Positions 25,632 to 33,632 of a stretch of 64,000 nucleotides of DNA are shown piece by piece (position 1 is the stretch's first letter; each line of letters opens with the position of its first letter). The translations under genes were made by a program, and so were the position numbers. Source of the DNA: Bradyrhizobium sp. WSM1417 (GTDB taxonomy: Bacteria; Pseudomonadota; Alphaproteobacteria; Rhizobiales; Xanthobacteraceae). The stretch lies in contig NZ_KI911783.1 of NCBI RefSeq assembly GCF_000515415.1, forward strand, positions 2,966,392-3,030,391, given 5' to 3'. Under the pieces are notes generated by a model that did no database searches, was not told the DNA's origin, and was given only the letters and a program-made list of their open reading frames with translations.

Positions 25632-26801
25632 CTAATAATTGATCCGCAGCCCCACGCCGCCATGGATGGTGTTACCCACCGGCTGCGGGCCGAGCGTGCC
25701 GTTGGCGAACAGGTCCACGATCCAGCCCTTCTGCACGCGGAAGCCGAGCCGGCCGCCATATTCGAACCAGCCCTGGTTGCCCATGGTCGGCACCACCACG
25801 CCGTCGCCGGTCACGGTGGCGACGATGCCGCTATGGGCAGCGAATGACTGCACCCAGCCGCCATTGATGTTGGCCTCGATACTGCTGCCGTAGAGATGCG
25901 TCCACTGGCCGCCGATCTTGACCAGGCTGGTGCGGTCGGTGCCGGTCGCGATGCTGGCGTCGAACGGATTGAACGCCACTGCGCTGTCCGTGTAGCCCGA
26001 GACGCGCTGCCAGAGCTGCCAGACCTCGACCGAGGCGGCGACCTCGTCGCGGGGGGACACGCGGCTCATCCAGCCGGCGCGGCCGTAGACGGCGTAGTTC
26101 GCGGCGTTGGTCGCACTCGTGACGCTCACCGGGCCGAGGCTGGTGTTGTAGCTACGGGTGTAGCGCGCCTTCTCCCACGGCGTCAGGATCGTGCCGACGT
26201 CGAAGAACGGACGTGACGAGCCCCAGTCGGTGAAGTCATAGCGTAGCGCGAATGCGCCGATCGGCGCGCTGGTGATGTTGTAGCCGCCTTCGCTGTATTG
26301 CGTGTAGGCGATGCCGGCGAGCAGCGACAGATTGTTGGTCAGCTCCTTGCGGCCGTGGATGCCGGCCGAGAACGAGCCGGCGGAGCCGAACGCGCTGACG
26401 CAGTTGCTGCAATTGACCTGCTCGTTGACGCCGAGCAGCACCGTGCCGAGCACCCGGTTGCTGATCATCTGGTTGAAGCGCTGGTTGGCAAGGCCGCCGA
26501 TCGAGCCGCCGCTGGAATCCGCGCCGGTCGGTGTTGGTGTCGGCGTCGGCGTCGGGCTCGGCGAGGAGGACGGATAAGGGCTCGGCGACGATGACGGGTA
26601 GGGGCTGGGCGAGGGCGAGGGGCTGTAGGTCGGCGTCGGTGAATACGTCGGCGAAGGGGAGGGCGTCGGCTCTCCGCACTCGGACTCGCAAATCGTGGCG
26701 GCTGCCGCCGGACGGGCATCGACCGCGACAAACGCAAACGCAGCCACGGCGGTCAGCACGCTCGCGAGCGTGACGCGCATGACGTTGGTGGATATCGCCA
26801 T
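25632..26801 (-). CDS. Outer-membrane beta-barrel (autotransporter-type) protein with Ser/Thr/Pro-rich linker
   Basis: 389 residues. A signal peptide (about 1-35, ending PAAAA) is followed by CESEC and a low-complexity linker of Pro, Ser, Thr and Tyr at about 44-92. After about residue 105 comes a barrel-like region of alternating aromatic strands (GSFSAGIHGRKELTNNLSLL, YAVYGRAGWMSRVSPRDEVA), ending in an aromatic residue, LRINY, as outer-membrane barrels do. There is no long passenger: the linker is the only candidate exposed part. It starts two bases after the FecR-domain gene, so the two form an operon, and a GT39 glycosyltransferase is divergent from them. Function unknown. Confidence 0.78.
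   Translation of the reverse strand: MAISTNVMRVTLASVLTAVAAFAFVAVDARPAAAATICESECGEPTPSPSPTYSPTPTYSPSPSPSPYPSSSPSPYPSSSPSPTPTPTPTPTGADSSGGSIGGLANQRFNQMISNRVLGTVLLGVNEQVNCSNCVSAFGSAGSFSAGIHGRKELTNNLSLLAGIAYTQYSEGGYNITSAPIGAFALRYDFTDWGSSRPFFDVGTILTPWEKARYTRSYNTSLGPVSVTSATNAANYAVYGRAGWMSRVSPRDEVAASVEVWQLWQRVSGYTDSAVAFNPFDASIATGTDRTSLVKIGGQWTHLYGSSIEANINGGWVQSFAAHSGIVATVTGDGVVVPTMGNQGWFEYGGRLGFRVQKGWIVDLFANGTLGPQPVGNTIHGGVGLRINY
26526..26672 (-). repeat. Low-complexity Ser/Thr/Pro linker coding repeat inside the barrel gene
   Basis: Encodes about 49 residues built from PTPSPS, PTYSPTPTYS, SPSPYPSS (twice) and PTPTPTPT. The coding strand is a run of near-repeated 6- and 24-bp units, so slippage could change its length between strains. 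Confidence 0.8.
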
Positions 26802-26803
26802 CT

Positions 26804-27505
26804 TCAGCGTCCGCACAGCATGCCGTCGTCGTGGACGGCGGGCGTGATGGTCGGCGACGCGTCCGCATATTGGTTGACCGCGCACAGTCCCGCGCTCGCG
26901 GCGCAGGTCGCGGCAAAGGTCCAGGGCGGCGTATTGGTCTTGCTGATGGAGACCTTGCCGCCGGTTGAGGTGATGATTGCGGTGTCGCCGGGCTGGGTGA
27001 GCTGTACGCATTGTTGACTCGTCGAGCAGACGCTGGCGGCGCCGTCCTGCAGGACGACGACCGAGCGGCCGCGCTGCGACAGGATATCGAGTGTGGTGCC
27101 GCGCACGCCGATGGTCGCGAGCGGGGTCGTGATCTTGTAGGCGGTCTTCTCGGAATGTCCGGTGACGAAACGGAATGCGCCGGTCGTCATGCGGATTGCG
27201 ACGTCGCGATAGCTGTGCTCGTCGTTGAAGACGGTGCGGTCGAGCTTGAGCGTGGCGCTCGGACCGAGCGACAGATTGGTGCTGTCGGCCATCACGAAGC
27301 GCGCCGCGCTGCCGGCGCCGGTGCGCACGGTCTCGTCCCGCAGCATGCTGTCGCCGACGCTGATCGGCGTCGTTGTCGCGGCCACGCGAACGACTTCATT
27401 CTGAATCACGACGGCTTCACCGACGCGCGTCTGCGCCTGGGCGCAAGGGGCCACGCACAAGGCGGTCGACAACAGCGTGGAGAAAAGCCAGAAACGCAAA
27501 TTCAT
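26804..27505 (-). CDS. Secreted FecR-domain protein
   Basis: 233 residues with a signal peptide (FWLFSTLLSTALCVAPCAQA) and a FecR domain: RVGEAVVIQNEVVRVAA, TGAGSAARFVMADSTNLSLG, GAFRFVTGHSEKTAYKITTP and TPLATIGVRGTTLDI are the characteristic blocks. Classical FecR has an N-terminal cytoplasmic anti-sigma part and a membrane anchor; both are missing, and no sigma-factor gene is nearby. This is therefore a stand-alone periplasmic or surface FecR domain. Cys pairs (CSTSQQC and two C-terminal Cys) may form disulfides. It is followed two bases later by the barrel gene, suggesting partnership in one envelope structure. Confidence 0.83.
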   Translation of the reverse strand: MNLRFWLFSTLLSTALCVAPCAQAQTRVGEAVVIQNEVVRVAATTTPISVGDSMLRDETVRTGAGSAARFVMADSTNLSLGPSATLKLDRTVFNDEHSYRDVAIRMTTGAFRFVTGHSEKTAYKITTPLATIGVRGTTLDILSQRGRSVVVLQDGAASVCSTSQQCVQLTQPGDTAIITSTGGKVSISKTNTPPWTFAATCAASAGLCAVNQYADASPTITPAVHDDGMLCGR

Positions 27506-27595
27506 TTCGCAACCGATCGATGTGTCCCTGATCGTACCGGATCACGCGCGCTTGCGATGTGGCGGAATTATCACAAGCAGCGCGAGACCTGCGTT

Positions 27596-28987
27596 ATGCT
27601 TAGTGACAGTTGCGGCAGAATGCGTTCAATGAAAACCGCGATCCCTATTATTCTCGGCGGTGACGCAAAATTGCCACGCAAAACATCCCCACAAATGCCG
27701 CTCGACTTGCCTGCGGTTCCGATGGTGTCGCGGAGCGCAGTGATTGCTGTCGCGATTTTCCTGGTCGCGCATCTCGCGCTGCTGATAGGCCTCACGACGC
27801 CGGAGAAGTTCGTCTTCGACGAAGTGCACTACGTGCCGGCGGCGCGGCAGATGCTGGCGCCAGCGATGTCGCAACCGATGCTCAATCCGATGCATCCGCC
27901 ATTGGCGAAAGAGCTGATCGCGCTATCGATCGCGGTCTTCGGCGACAGCGCGTTGGGCTGGCGCTATCCGGCGACCTTGTTCGGTGCGCTTGCGATCGTC
28001 GCGATCTATCTGTGCGGCCTGGCGCTGTTCGCGGCGCAGGGGCCTGCGATCGCCGCCGCGCTGATCGCCGGCTGCAACCAGATGCTGTACGTGCAGGCGC
28101 GCGTCGCGATGCTCGACATTTTTGCACTCGGCTTCGGCCTGCTCGCGATTGCCGCCTTCATGCACGGCTTTCGAAAGGACCGGCCTCACGCATTGTTCGC
28201 GGCTGCCGGCAGCCTGTTCGGCTGTGCTGCGGCCTGCAAATGGAGCGGCCTGTTTCCGCTCGGAATCTGCATCGTCATCGTCGCGGTGATCCGCCTGATG
28301 CAGGGCTGGCACACCCTGTTTGCCGACGCGAAGCCGGGGGATTGGTACCGGCCCGATCTCTGGCCCGACTTCAGACTACATCACGTCGTGCTCTGCTTCA
28401 TCGTCCTGCCCGCGGCGACATATCTTGTGGCCTTCGTCCCGCTCTACGGCATGTCGCTGCCGGATCTGATCGAGGCGCAGCGCCGGATCTTTGCCGACAA
28501 CACCACCACTGCCATCGCCGGCCACACTTATATGAGCGCCTGGCCGTCATGGCCGCTGCTCGCGCGCCCGGTGTGGTTCCTGTTCGACAAGACCGCGGAC
28601 GACAATGTCTCCGCGATCGTCTTCCTCGGGAATCCCCTGGTGCTGTGGCCGGCGCTGCTCGCGCTCGCCGTCGTGCTGCGCGACTTCGTCGTCGCGCGTC
28701 GCCGGGATGCGTTCCTGATCGCGGTCTTCTATTTCGGATCCTGGCTCGCCTGGGCGTTGCTGCCGCGCACGCTCGCCTTCATCTATTACTATCTGCCGGC
28801 CGCGACCGTGGCGTCGCTCGCGCTGGTCTACGTGCTGCGCCGGGACGGTCTGCCACGTTGGCTGTTGTGGGCTTATGTCGCGGTCGCGGCAGCGGGCTTT
28901 GCCGCCATGCTGCCGATCTCGGCGGCCTTCGTCGGCACGTCGATGCAGACTTTCGACCGGCTGATGCTCTTCCAAAGCTGGATATGA
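27596..28987 (+). CDS. GT39 (protein O-mannosyltransferase-like) polyprenyl-phosphate-dependent glycosyltransferase
   Basis: A polytopic membrane enzyme of about 463 residues. The first periplasmic loop has FDEVHYVPAARQ (acidic pair Asp75-Glu76) and HPPLAKELIAL. ARVAMLDIFALGF, HTYMSAWPSWPLLARPV and the C-terminal AFIYYYLPAATVASLALVYV match the protein-O-mannosyltransferase (PMT) family, which moves a sugar from a polyprenyl-phosphate donor to Ser/Thr of exported proteins. The exact start is uncertain: ATG at 27596, 27620 or 27629. It shares a 90-bp divergent promoter region with the FecR/barrel operon, whose linker is a plausible acceptor. Lipid or glycan acceptors remain possible. Confidence 0.8.
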   Translation: MLSDSCGRMRSMKTAIPIILGGDAKLPRKTSPQMPLDLPAVPMVSRSAVIAVAIFLVAHLALLIGLTTPEKFVFDEVHYVPAARQMLAPAMSQPMLNPMHPPLAKELIALSIAVFGDSALGWRYPATLFGALAIVAIYLCGLALFAAQGPAIAAALIAGCNQMLYVQARVAMLDIFALGFGLLAIAAFMHGFRKDRPHALFAAAGSLFGCAAACKWSGLFPLGICIVIVAVIRLMQGWHTLFADAKPGDWYRPDLWPDFRLHHVVLCFIVLPAATYLVAFVPLYGMSLPDLIEAQRRIFADNTTTAIAGHTYMSAWPSWPLLARPVWFLFDKTADDNVSAIVFLGNPLVLWPALLALAVVLRDFVVARRRDAFLIAVFYFGSWLAWALLPRTLAFIYYYLPAATVASLALVYVLRRDGLPRWLLWAYVAVAAAGFAAMLPISAAFVGTSMQTFDRLMLFQSWI

Positions 28988-29044
28988 CATCGCCGCCTGC
29001 CGGGGGAACGGCAGGCGGCGTCCTTATTGGTGATGACCAGAAAA

Positions 29045-29686
29045 TTACTTTGACGCGGTCTTGGTGTCCATGTTCACGACCTGGACGCGGCGGTTGATCG
29101 GGTCGGCGCCGTTGGCGGCGTCCTTCAGCTTGGTCTTGCCGTAGCCGACGGTGACGAGATCGGTGCCGGTGAGGCCGTAGTTCTGCACCAAATATTTCTT
29201 GATGGTGTCGGCTCGCCGCTCGGAGAGCCCCTGATTGTACCCCTCCGTGCCGACCGCATCGGTGTGGCCGGCGACCACGAAGGTCGAGCCCTTCAGCGAG
29301 GGATCGGACAGCGCCTTGCCGAGCGCCTGCACCGACGGCACCGACGTCTTGGCAATGTCGGCGGAGTTGTAGTCGAACTGGATCTCCAGATCGATCTTCG
29401 GCTTGGTCGCGGCGAGCTCGGCAATCTGCTCGCGCTCGCCCGTCGACAACGACCGCGTTGAGCGGTTGCGCACGGTGTTCAGGAACGTCGATTCCTTGGC
29501 CTGCACCGCCGGATCGACCTGCGGACCTGCGGACAGACCGCGGGTCACGGGCTTCGGCTTCAATGCATCCAGGATCTGGTTGGTGGAGACATTGCCGTCG
29601 CCGGCCATGGCCAGGCCGGCCGTCATCGACAGAAGTGCCGAGAGGGTCATCGCCTTCAGTGCAAAAGACTTATTAAAACTAGTCAT
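29045..29686 (-). CDS. OmpA-family peptidoglycan-binding envelope protein
   Basis: 213 residues. A signal peptide (ALKAMTLSALLSMTAGLAMA) is followed by a spacer rich in Arg/Ser and a C-terminal OmpA domain: EIQFDYNSADIAKTSVPSVQ, VVAGHTDAVGTEGYNQGLSE, RRADTIKKYLV and PINRRVQVVNM. The Asp and Arg that bind diaminopimelate are present (HTDA, NRRVQ). There is no barrel and no lipobox, so it is a soluble or loosely wall-bound periplasmic protein. The ATG at 29686 has CGAGGAT upstream, preferred over 29731. A CRP-type palindrome lies about 72 bp upstream. Confidence 0.88.
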   Translation of the reverse strand: MTSFNKSFALKAMTLSALLSMTAGLAMAGDGNVSTNQILDALKPKPVTRGLSAGPQVDPAVQAKESTFLNTVRNRSTRSLSTGEREQIAELAATKPKIDLEIQFDYNSADIAKTSVPSVQALGKALSDPSLKGSTFVVAGHTDAVGTEGYNQGLSERRADTIKKYLVQNYGLTGTDLVTVGYGKTKLKDAANGADPINRRVQVVNMDTKTASK

Positions 29687-29757
29687 TGTCGTATCCTCGT
29701 TGTGACGCCTGATGGCTATTTGATGCTGCAAGCATAGGGCAGGTTCAAAACCCCTGG

Positions 29758-29773
29758 TGTGATCTTGGTCACG
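29758..29773. promoter_or_regulatory. CRP/FNR-type site TGTGATCTTGGTCACG
   Basis: TGTGA-N6-TCACG is one base from the classical CRP consensus TGTGA-N6-TCACA. Its centre is about 80 bp upstream of the OmpA-like start codon. The protein that binds it is unknown. Confidence 0.5.
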
Positions 29774-29929
29774 GTGGAAACGGGGCCCTCCGGGGCCATG
29801 CAGCGAATTTCAAGCGGTTTTGGGGTTTCGTGGAGGGCCGACCCGCGGTCCACTCTGTGGACGGACGCTAACGCGTGAAGAGAGTGGTCGCGCGCTGCCT
29901 GGCGAGCGTTCGAGCCGTCGCAGTCCTGT

Positions 29930-29945
29930 CGTGATCCGCATCACT
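29930..29945. promoter_or_regulatory. Second CRP/FNR-type site CGTGATCCGCATCACT
   Basis: GTGA-N6-TCAC with the fully symmetric core GTGAT-CCGC-ATCAC. It has the same half-sites and spacing as the site at 29758 and lies between it and the small membrane-protein gene. Confidence 0.45.
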
Positions 29946-30123
29946 GAGGACCGCGCGCCCAGGTGCCGCTCGGGGGCTGGGGCCCGGTTCACTCAGGAAA
30001 CCTGTGCTGACCGATTGTCGCAAAGCCGTCGCGTGATGGCCCGTCTGCGAACAATTTTTCGGCCAGATGGATGCCTAGGGCGGAGCCTCCGACAAGCGCA
30101 ACGAAGGGAGCCGAGTTCCATCA

Positions 30124-30438
30124 GTGCCGAGGACAAGTGATTACCAGTCCAATCGCAGTGGCCCGCCGGATCGGACCGTGTCCCTGAGTTCCATGCCTGT
30201 CTACATCGGCGCGGCGATGATTGCGGTGGCGATCCTGCTGTCGACGCTGATCACGGGGCTGACCTCCCGCTATGTCGGGCTTCAAGCGCCAACCGACGAG
30301 AACATGTGGCTGGTCGATCGTCTCACCGGCAGCGTCTATCGCTGCCAGGCGGAGGAGCGCGGCAAGGCCTCGTGCGAACCCGATGTCGCAACAGGCAGCG
30401 TGGGCGACCGGTCTAAAGCCCCGAAAGCTGACCGCTGA
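30124..30438 (+). CDS. Small single-pass membrane protein, unknown
   Basis: 104 residues from a GTG at 30124, or about 81 from an ATG at 30193. One hydrophobic segment (MPVYIGAAMIAVAILLSTLI) is followed by a polar tail, DENMWLVDRLTGSVYRCQAE, that reads like a short extracytoplasmic domain with two Cys. A GGGAG lies 14-18 bases before the GTG. No family is recognised. The charge pattern and the lack of a competing frame support coding, but the start is uncertain. Confidence 0.55.
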   Translation: MPRTSDYQSNRSGPPDRTVSLSSMPVYIGAAMIAVAILLSTLITGLTSRYVGLQAPTDENMWLVDRLTGSVYRCQAEERGKASCEPDVATGSVGDRSKAPKADR

Positions 30439-30557
30439 GCCCTCCGCCTTCGCACCGCAGCAAGAAAATTCTCTTCTCCACGAAACGTCTTCGCCGGAGA
30501 ATACGTATTGCGAAGGCTGGCATGACGCCGGTTTCGTTTTACTGAGGAGACTTTTCG

Positions 30558-30806
30558 ATGAAGATCTTGCTCACAGCTGCAGCTTTGGTCGCGTTCGCCG
30601 TTTCCCCTGCATCCGCCGCGATGATGGCGTGCACCAGCGATAATATGATGAAGTCCGCCGCGATGATGGGCGGCACGGCGGATACGCCGGCCAAGACGGC
30701 CATGAACAAGGAAATGGCCATGGCCAACACCGACATGAGCAACGGCAAGATGAAAAGCGCCTGCATGCATTACATGAAGGCGCAGAAGGCCATGTCGATG
30801 AAGTAG
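30558..30806 (+). CDS. Small secreted methionine-rich protein
   Basis: 82 residues with a clear signal peptide (MKILLTAAALVAFAVSPASA, cleavage before AMMAC). The mature part of about 61 residues has 15 Met, often paired (MM three times), plus two Cys and one His, and almost no large hydrophobics. Met-rich exported peptides often bind Cu(I) or Ag(I), so metal binding is a reasonable guess, not a demonstrated role. TGAGGAGA precedes the ATG and a good terminator follows, so it is a self-standing transcription unit. Confidence 0.75.
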   Translation: MKILLTAAALVAFAVSPASAAMMACTSDNMMKSAAMMGGTADTPAKTAMNKEMAMANTDMSNGKMKSACMHYMKAQKAMSMK

Positions 30807-30827
30807 GCGCGGGTAACGTACCTTCCG

Positions 30828-30860
30828 ACCGCGCTGTCAGCAGATGGCAGCGCGGTTTTT
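30828..30860 (+). terminator. Rho-independent terminator after the Met-rich gene
   Basis: ACCGCGCTG (30828-30836) pairs with CAGCGCGGT (30848-30856) around an 11-base loop and is followed by TTTT. Confidence 0.85.
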
Positions 30861-30922
30861 CCTTGTCCGCTCCTTGATCGGCTTCTTGCCTGGATGCGAA
30901 TCCCGCTACACTGCATTCCGCA

Positions 30923-32086
30923 ATGTCCCGCGCGCCCAAACCGCTTCCGATCACCACGACACAGGCCCGGCAAATCTGGCTCCATGCCCAGCGGCTGGAC
31001 GAGCGCGCGCCGTTCGGTGATGGCGCGCAAGCCGTCGCCGACGCGGTCGCCCATCTCGGCTATGTGCAGATCGACACCATCAACGTGATCGAGCGCTGTC
31101 ATCACCACATCCTGTTCAACCGCATCCCGTCCTACCGCCGCGCCGACCTGCGCCACGCCCAGAGCGTCGACAAGAGCGTGTTTGAATATTGGACGCACGC
31201 GCTGTCTTACGTGCCGGCCGGCGACTTACGCTTCTTCCTGCCGGCGATGCGCGAGCACCGCCGTGAGGGGCACAAATGGTTCGCCTCGGTGAAGCCTGCC
31301 GACACGCGCAAGGTGATGCGCTTGGTGCGCGCCGGCCCGCTGACGATCCGCGACATCGAGGACGACGTGCTCACTGAGAAGGAGCATCTCTGGCAAAGCC
31401 GAAAACCCTCGAAACGGGCGTTGCAGCTCGCCTTCTACACGGGTGCCGTGACCGTCAGCGAGCGCCAGGGCATGCTCAAGACCTATGAGCTGATGACGCG
31501 CCATTTCGGCTGGGACAAGCTGCCCAAGCCGGCGTCGGCAAGGGACATCACGGCCTATCTGCTCGATCGCGCGCTGCGATCGCAAGGTGTCGTGAGCCTC
31601 GATTCGGTCTGCCATCTCGACGCGCCGCGCAAGCCGGCGGTGGCTGCCCTGATCGCCTCGCGCGTCCGCCGTGGCGAGCTCGTGCCTGTCGCCATCGAGA
31701 GTGCCGGAAAGCAGGAGCACTGGGCACTTCCGGCTGCGCTCGAGCCGGGCGAGCGCGCGCCACCTGATCTCGTCCATATCCTGTCGCCGTTCGATCCGCT
31801 GATCATCCAGCGTAAGCGCACCAATCTCATCTTCGGCTACAACCATCTGTTCGAGGCCTATGTGCCGAAGGCCAAGCGCAAGCTCGGCTATTTCGCGCTC
31901 CCCGTACTGGTCGGCGACGAGATCGTCGCCGCGCTCGATCTGAAGACCGACCGGCAGGCCAAGAAGCTGCTGATGCAGAAATGGACCTGGGTCGGCGAGG
32001 GGAAGAAGACCGTGGGGCGCAAGGAACTCAAGCGTGTCATCGAGGAAGAGCTCGATCGGTTTGAGAAGTTTCAATTGGCGGAGTGA
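30923..32086 (+). CDS. YcaQ/AlkX-family winged-helix DNA glycosylase-like protein
   Basis: 387 residues of the HTH_42 (YcaQ) family, whose characterised members unhook interstrand crosslinks and alkylated bases from DNA. The catalytic QxD motif is present in YVQIDTINVIERCHHH; tandem winged-helix segments follow (DALSYVPAGDL-type loop, RKPSKRALQLAFYTGAVTVS), and the C-terminal beta-rich part has LSPFDPLIIQRKRTNLIFGY. It starts just after a terminator and appears monocistronic. Activity is inferred from family and motif. Confidence 0.85.
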   Translation: MSRAPKPLPITTTQARQIWLHAQRLDERAPFGDGAQAVADAVAHLGYVQIDTINVIERCHHHILFNRIPSYRRADLRHAQSVDKSVFEYWTHALSYVPAGDLRFFLPAMREHRREGHKWFASVKPADTRKVMRLVRAGPLTIRDIEDDVLTEKEHLWQSRKPSKRALQLAFYTGAVTVSERQGMLKTYELMTRHFGWDKLPKPASARDITAYLLDRALRSQGVVSLDSVCHLDAPRKPAVAALIASRVRRGELVPVAIESAGKQEHWALPAALEPGERAPPDLVHILSPFDPLIIQRKRTNLIFGYNHLFEAYVPKAKRKLGYFALPVLVGDEIVAALDLKTDRQAKKLLMQKWTWVGEGKKTVGRKELKRVIEEELDRFEKFQLAE

Positions 32087-32232
32087 TTGTGCGCGGCGCG
32101 GATCACCGAGCTCTGTAGTAGCGCAACGTGGTGGCCGGCTGCGCCCCTTGCATTGCTTGCTCCATTGACTCTTTTGCGGCGATGCTCAAAACCCCGGATC
32201 AGCCCATAAAAGCAACAACCCCGGGGGAAGCC

Positions 32233-33564
32233 ATGAGCCAGACCACGACCTATGCCGGTTCGACCGGCGCAGCCAAGTCGGAAATCGAGACCTCGACGAT
32301 CCGCGCCATCTCCTGGCGCCTGATCCCGTTCCTGGTGCTGGCCTACTTCTTCTCCTATCTCGATCGCGTCAATCTCGGTTTCGCCGCACTGACCATGAAT
32401 GCCGAGCTGAAATTCACGCCGCTGATCTTCTCCTGGGGCGCCGGCATTTTCTTCATCGGCTATTTCATCTTCGAGGTGCCGAGCAATCTGGCGCTGGAGA
32501 AGTTCGGCGCCAGCCGCTGGATCGCCCGCATCATGGTGACCTGGGGCATCATCTCGGCGCTGATGGCGCTCACGAGCGGCGTCACGAGCTTCTACGTGCT
32601 GCGCTTCCTGCTCGGCGTCGCCGAAGCCGGCTTCTTCCCCGGCATCATCCTCTATCTCACCTATTGGTATCCGGCCGAATATCGCGCCCGCTTCCTCGCG
32701 GCCTTCGCCATCGCCGTGCCGGTCTCCACCGTGATCGGCGCCCCGGTCTCGGGCCTGCTGCTCGGGCTCGACGGCGCGATGGGCCTGAAGGGTTGGCAGT
32801 GGCTGTTCATCATCGAGGGCATTCCCTCGGTGCTGCTCGGCATCGTCACCTGGTTCTATCTCACCGACAGGCCGGAGAAGGCGGATTGGCTCTCGGCCGA
32901 GCAGAAGGCATGGCTCAAGACCAAGCTCGATGCCGAGATCGCGGCCAAGCAGGCGGTGAAGCATTTGTCGCTCAGTGAGGCGCTGACCTCACCGAAGGTG
33001 ATCATGCTCGCCCTGGTCTATTTCGGCTTCGTCGGCGCGCTGTACGGCATGCAGTTCTGGCTGCCGCAGATCGTCAAGGCGTTCGGCCTCACCAACGCCC
33101 AGACCGGCTTCGTCACCGCGATCCCGTATTTGTTCGGCACCATCGCGATGATCCTGTGGGCGCGGCATTCCGATGCCACGCGCGAACGCGTGATGCATGT
33201 CGGCGCGCCGTTGCTGCTCACCGCCGTCGCGCTGGGCGTCTCCAGCTATCTCACCGACCCCACCCTGACGATGATCGTGCTGACGGTCGCCGCGATCGGC
33301 GTGTTCTGCTGCTTCGGCGTGTTCTGGACCCTGCCGACCGCCTGGCTCTCCGGCACGGCGGCGGCCGGCGCCATCGCCCTGATCAACTCGATCGGCAATC
33401 TCGCCGGCTTCGGCGGGCCCTATCTGATCGGCTGGGTCAAGGAGGCCACCGGCCAGACCTCGAGTGGCCTGCTCGTGCTCGCCGTGCTGCCGCTGATCGC
33501 CGGCATCCTGGTCTTCATCGGCGGCCACGACAGCAAGCACGAGTTCGCGGAGCAGGGGCGGTAA
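32233..33564 (+). CDS. MFS transporter, anion:cation symporter (phthalate/tartrate permease-like) family
   Basis: A 12-helix major facilitator of 443 residues. The ACS-family signature YLDRVNLGFAALTMNAEL follows the first helix, GVAEAGFFPGIILYLTYWYP is the typical helix-4/5 region, and the central cytoplasmic loop lies near residues 205-245. Such proteins import organic anions (phthalate, tartrate, glucarate, 4-hydroxyphenylacetate) with protons. No catabolic gene is adjacent, so the substrate is open. The ATG at 32233 after GGGGGAAG is preferred to the earlier frame start. Confidence 0.85.
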   Translation: MSQTTTYAGSTGAAKSEIETSTIRAISWRLIPFLVLAYFFSYLDRVNLGFAALTMNAELKFTPLIFSWGAGIFFIGYFIFEVPSNLALEKFGASRWIARIMVTWGIISALMALTSGVTSFYVLRFLLGVAEAGFFPGIILYLTYWYPAEYRARFLAAFAIAVPVSTVIGAPVSGLLLGLDGAMGLKGWQWLFIIEGIPSVLLGIVTWFYLTDRPEKADWLSAEQKAWLKTKLDAEIAAKQAVKHLSLSEALTSPKVIMLALVYFGFVGALYGMQFWLPQIVKAFGLTNAQTGFVTAIPYLFGTIAMILWARHSDATRERVMHVGAPLLLTAVALGVSSYLTDPTLTMIVLTVAAIGVFCCFGVFWTLPTAWLSGTAAAGAIALINSIGNLAGFGGPYLIGWVKEATGQTSSGLLVLAVLPLIAGILVFIGGHDSKHEFAEQGR

Positions 33565-33573
33565 GGGCTGCTA

Positions 33574-33604
33574 TTCCAGGACGGTGCTTCGGACCGTCCT
33601 GGAA
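33574..33604. terminator. Perfect 12-bp stem-loop between the MFS gene and the mazF-like gene
   Basis: TTCCAGGACGGT (33574-33585) and ACCGTCCTGGAA (33593-33604) flank the loop GCTTCGG. It lies between convergent genes and may end both transcripts, though there is no U-tract. Confidence 0.6.
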
Positions 33605-33632
33605 GGGCGAAGCTGCAGCGGCGCGCGGATCG

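Larger units (their letters stand above)
29687..30123. other. Gene-free divergent region of about 437 bp
   Basis: Lies between the OmpA-like gene and a small membrane-protein gene. It holds two GTGA-N6-TCAC palindromes (29758-29773 and 29930-29945) and a GC-rich snap-back GGGGCCCTCCGGGGCC (about 29784-29799). No persuasive coding frame; a small RNA cannot be excluded by eye. Confidence 0.55.

Noticed and set aside
26804..27505. Anti-sigma FecR of an iron-uptake signalling system
   Set aside because: It has a signal peptide, no cytoplasmic N-terminal region or membrane helix, and no sigma factor or TonB receptor gene nearby.
29820..30140. 106-codon plus-strand frame in the gap upstream of the small membrane protein
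   Set aside because: Arg/Gly/Pro-rich, no ribosome site, overlaps the candidate regulatory palindromes and the start of the next gene.
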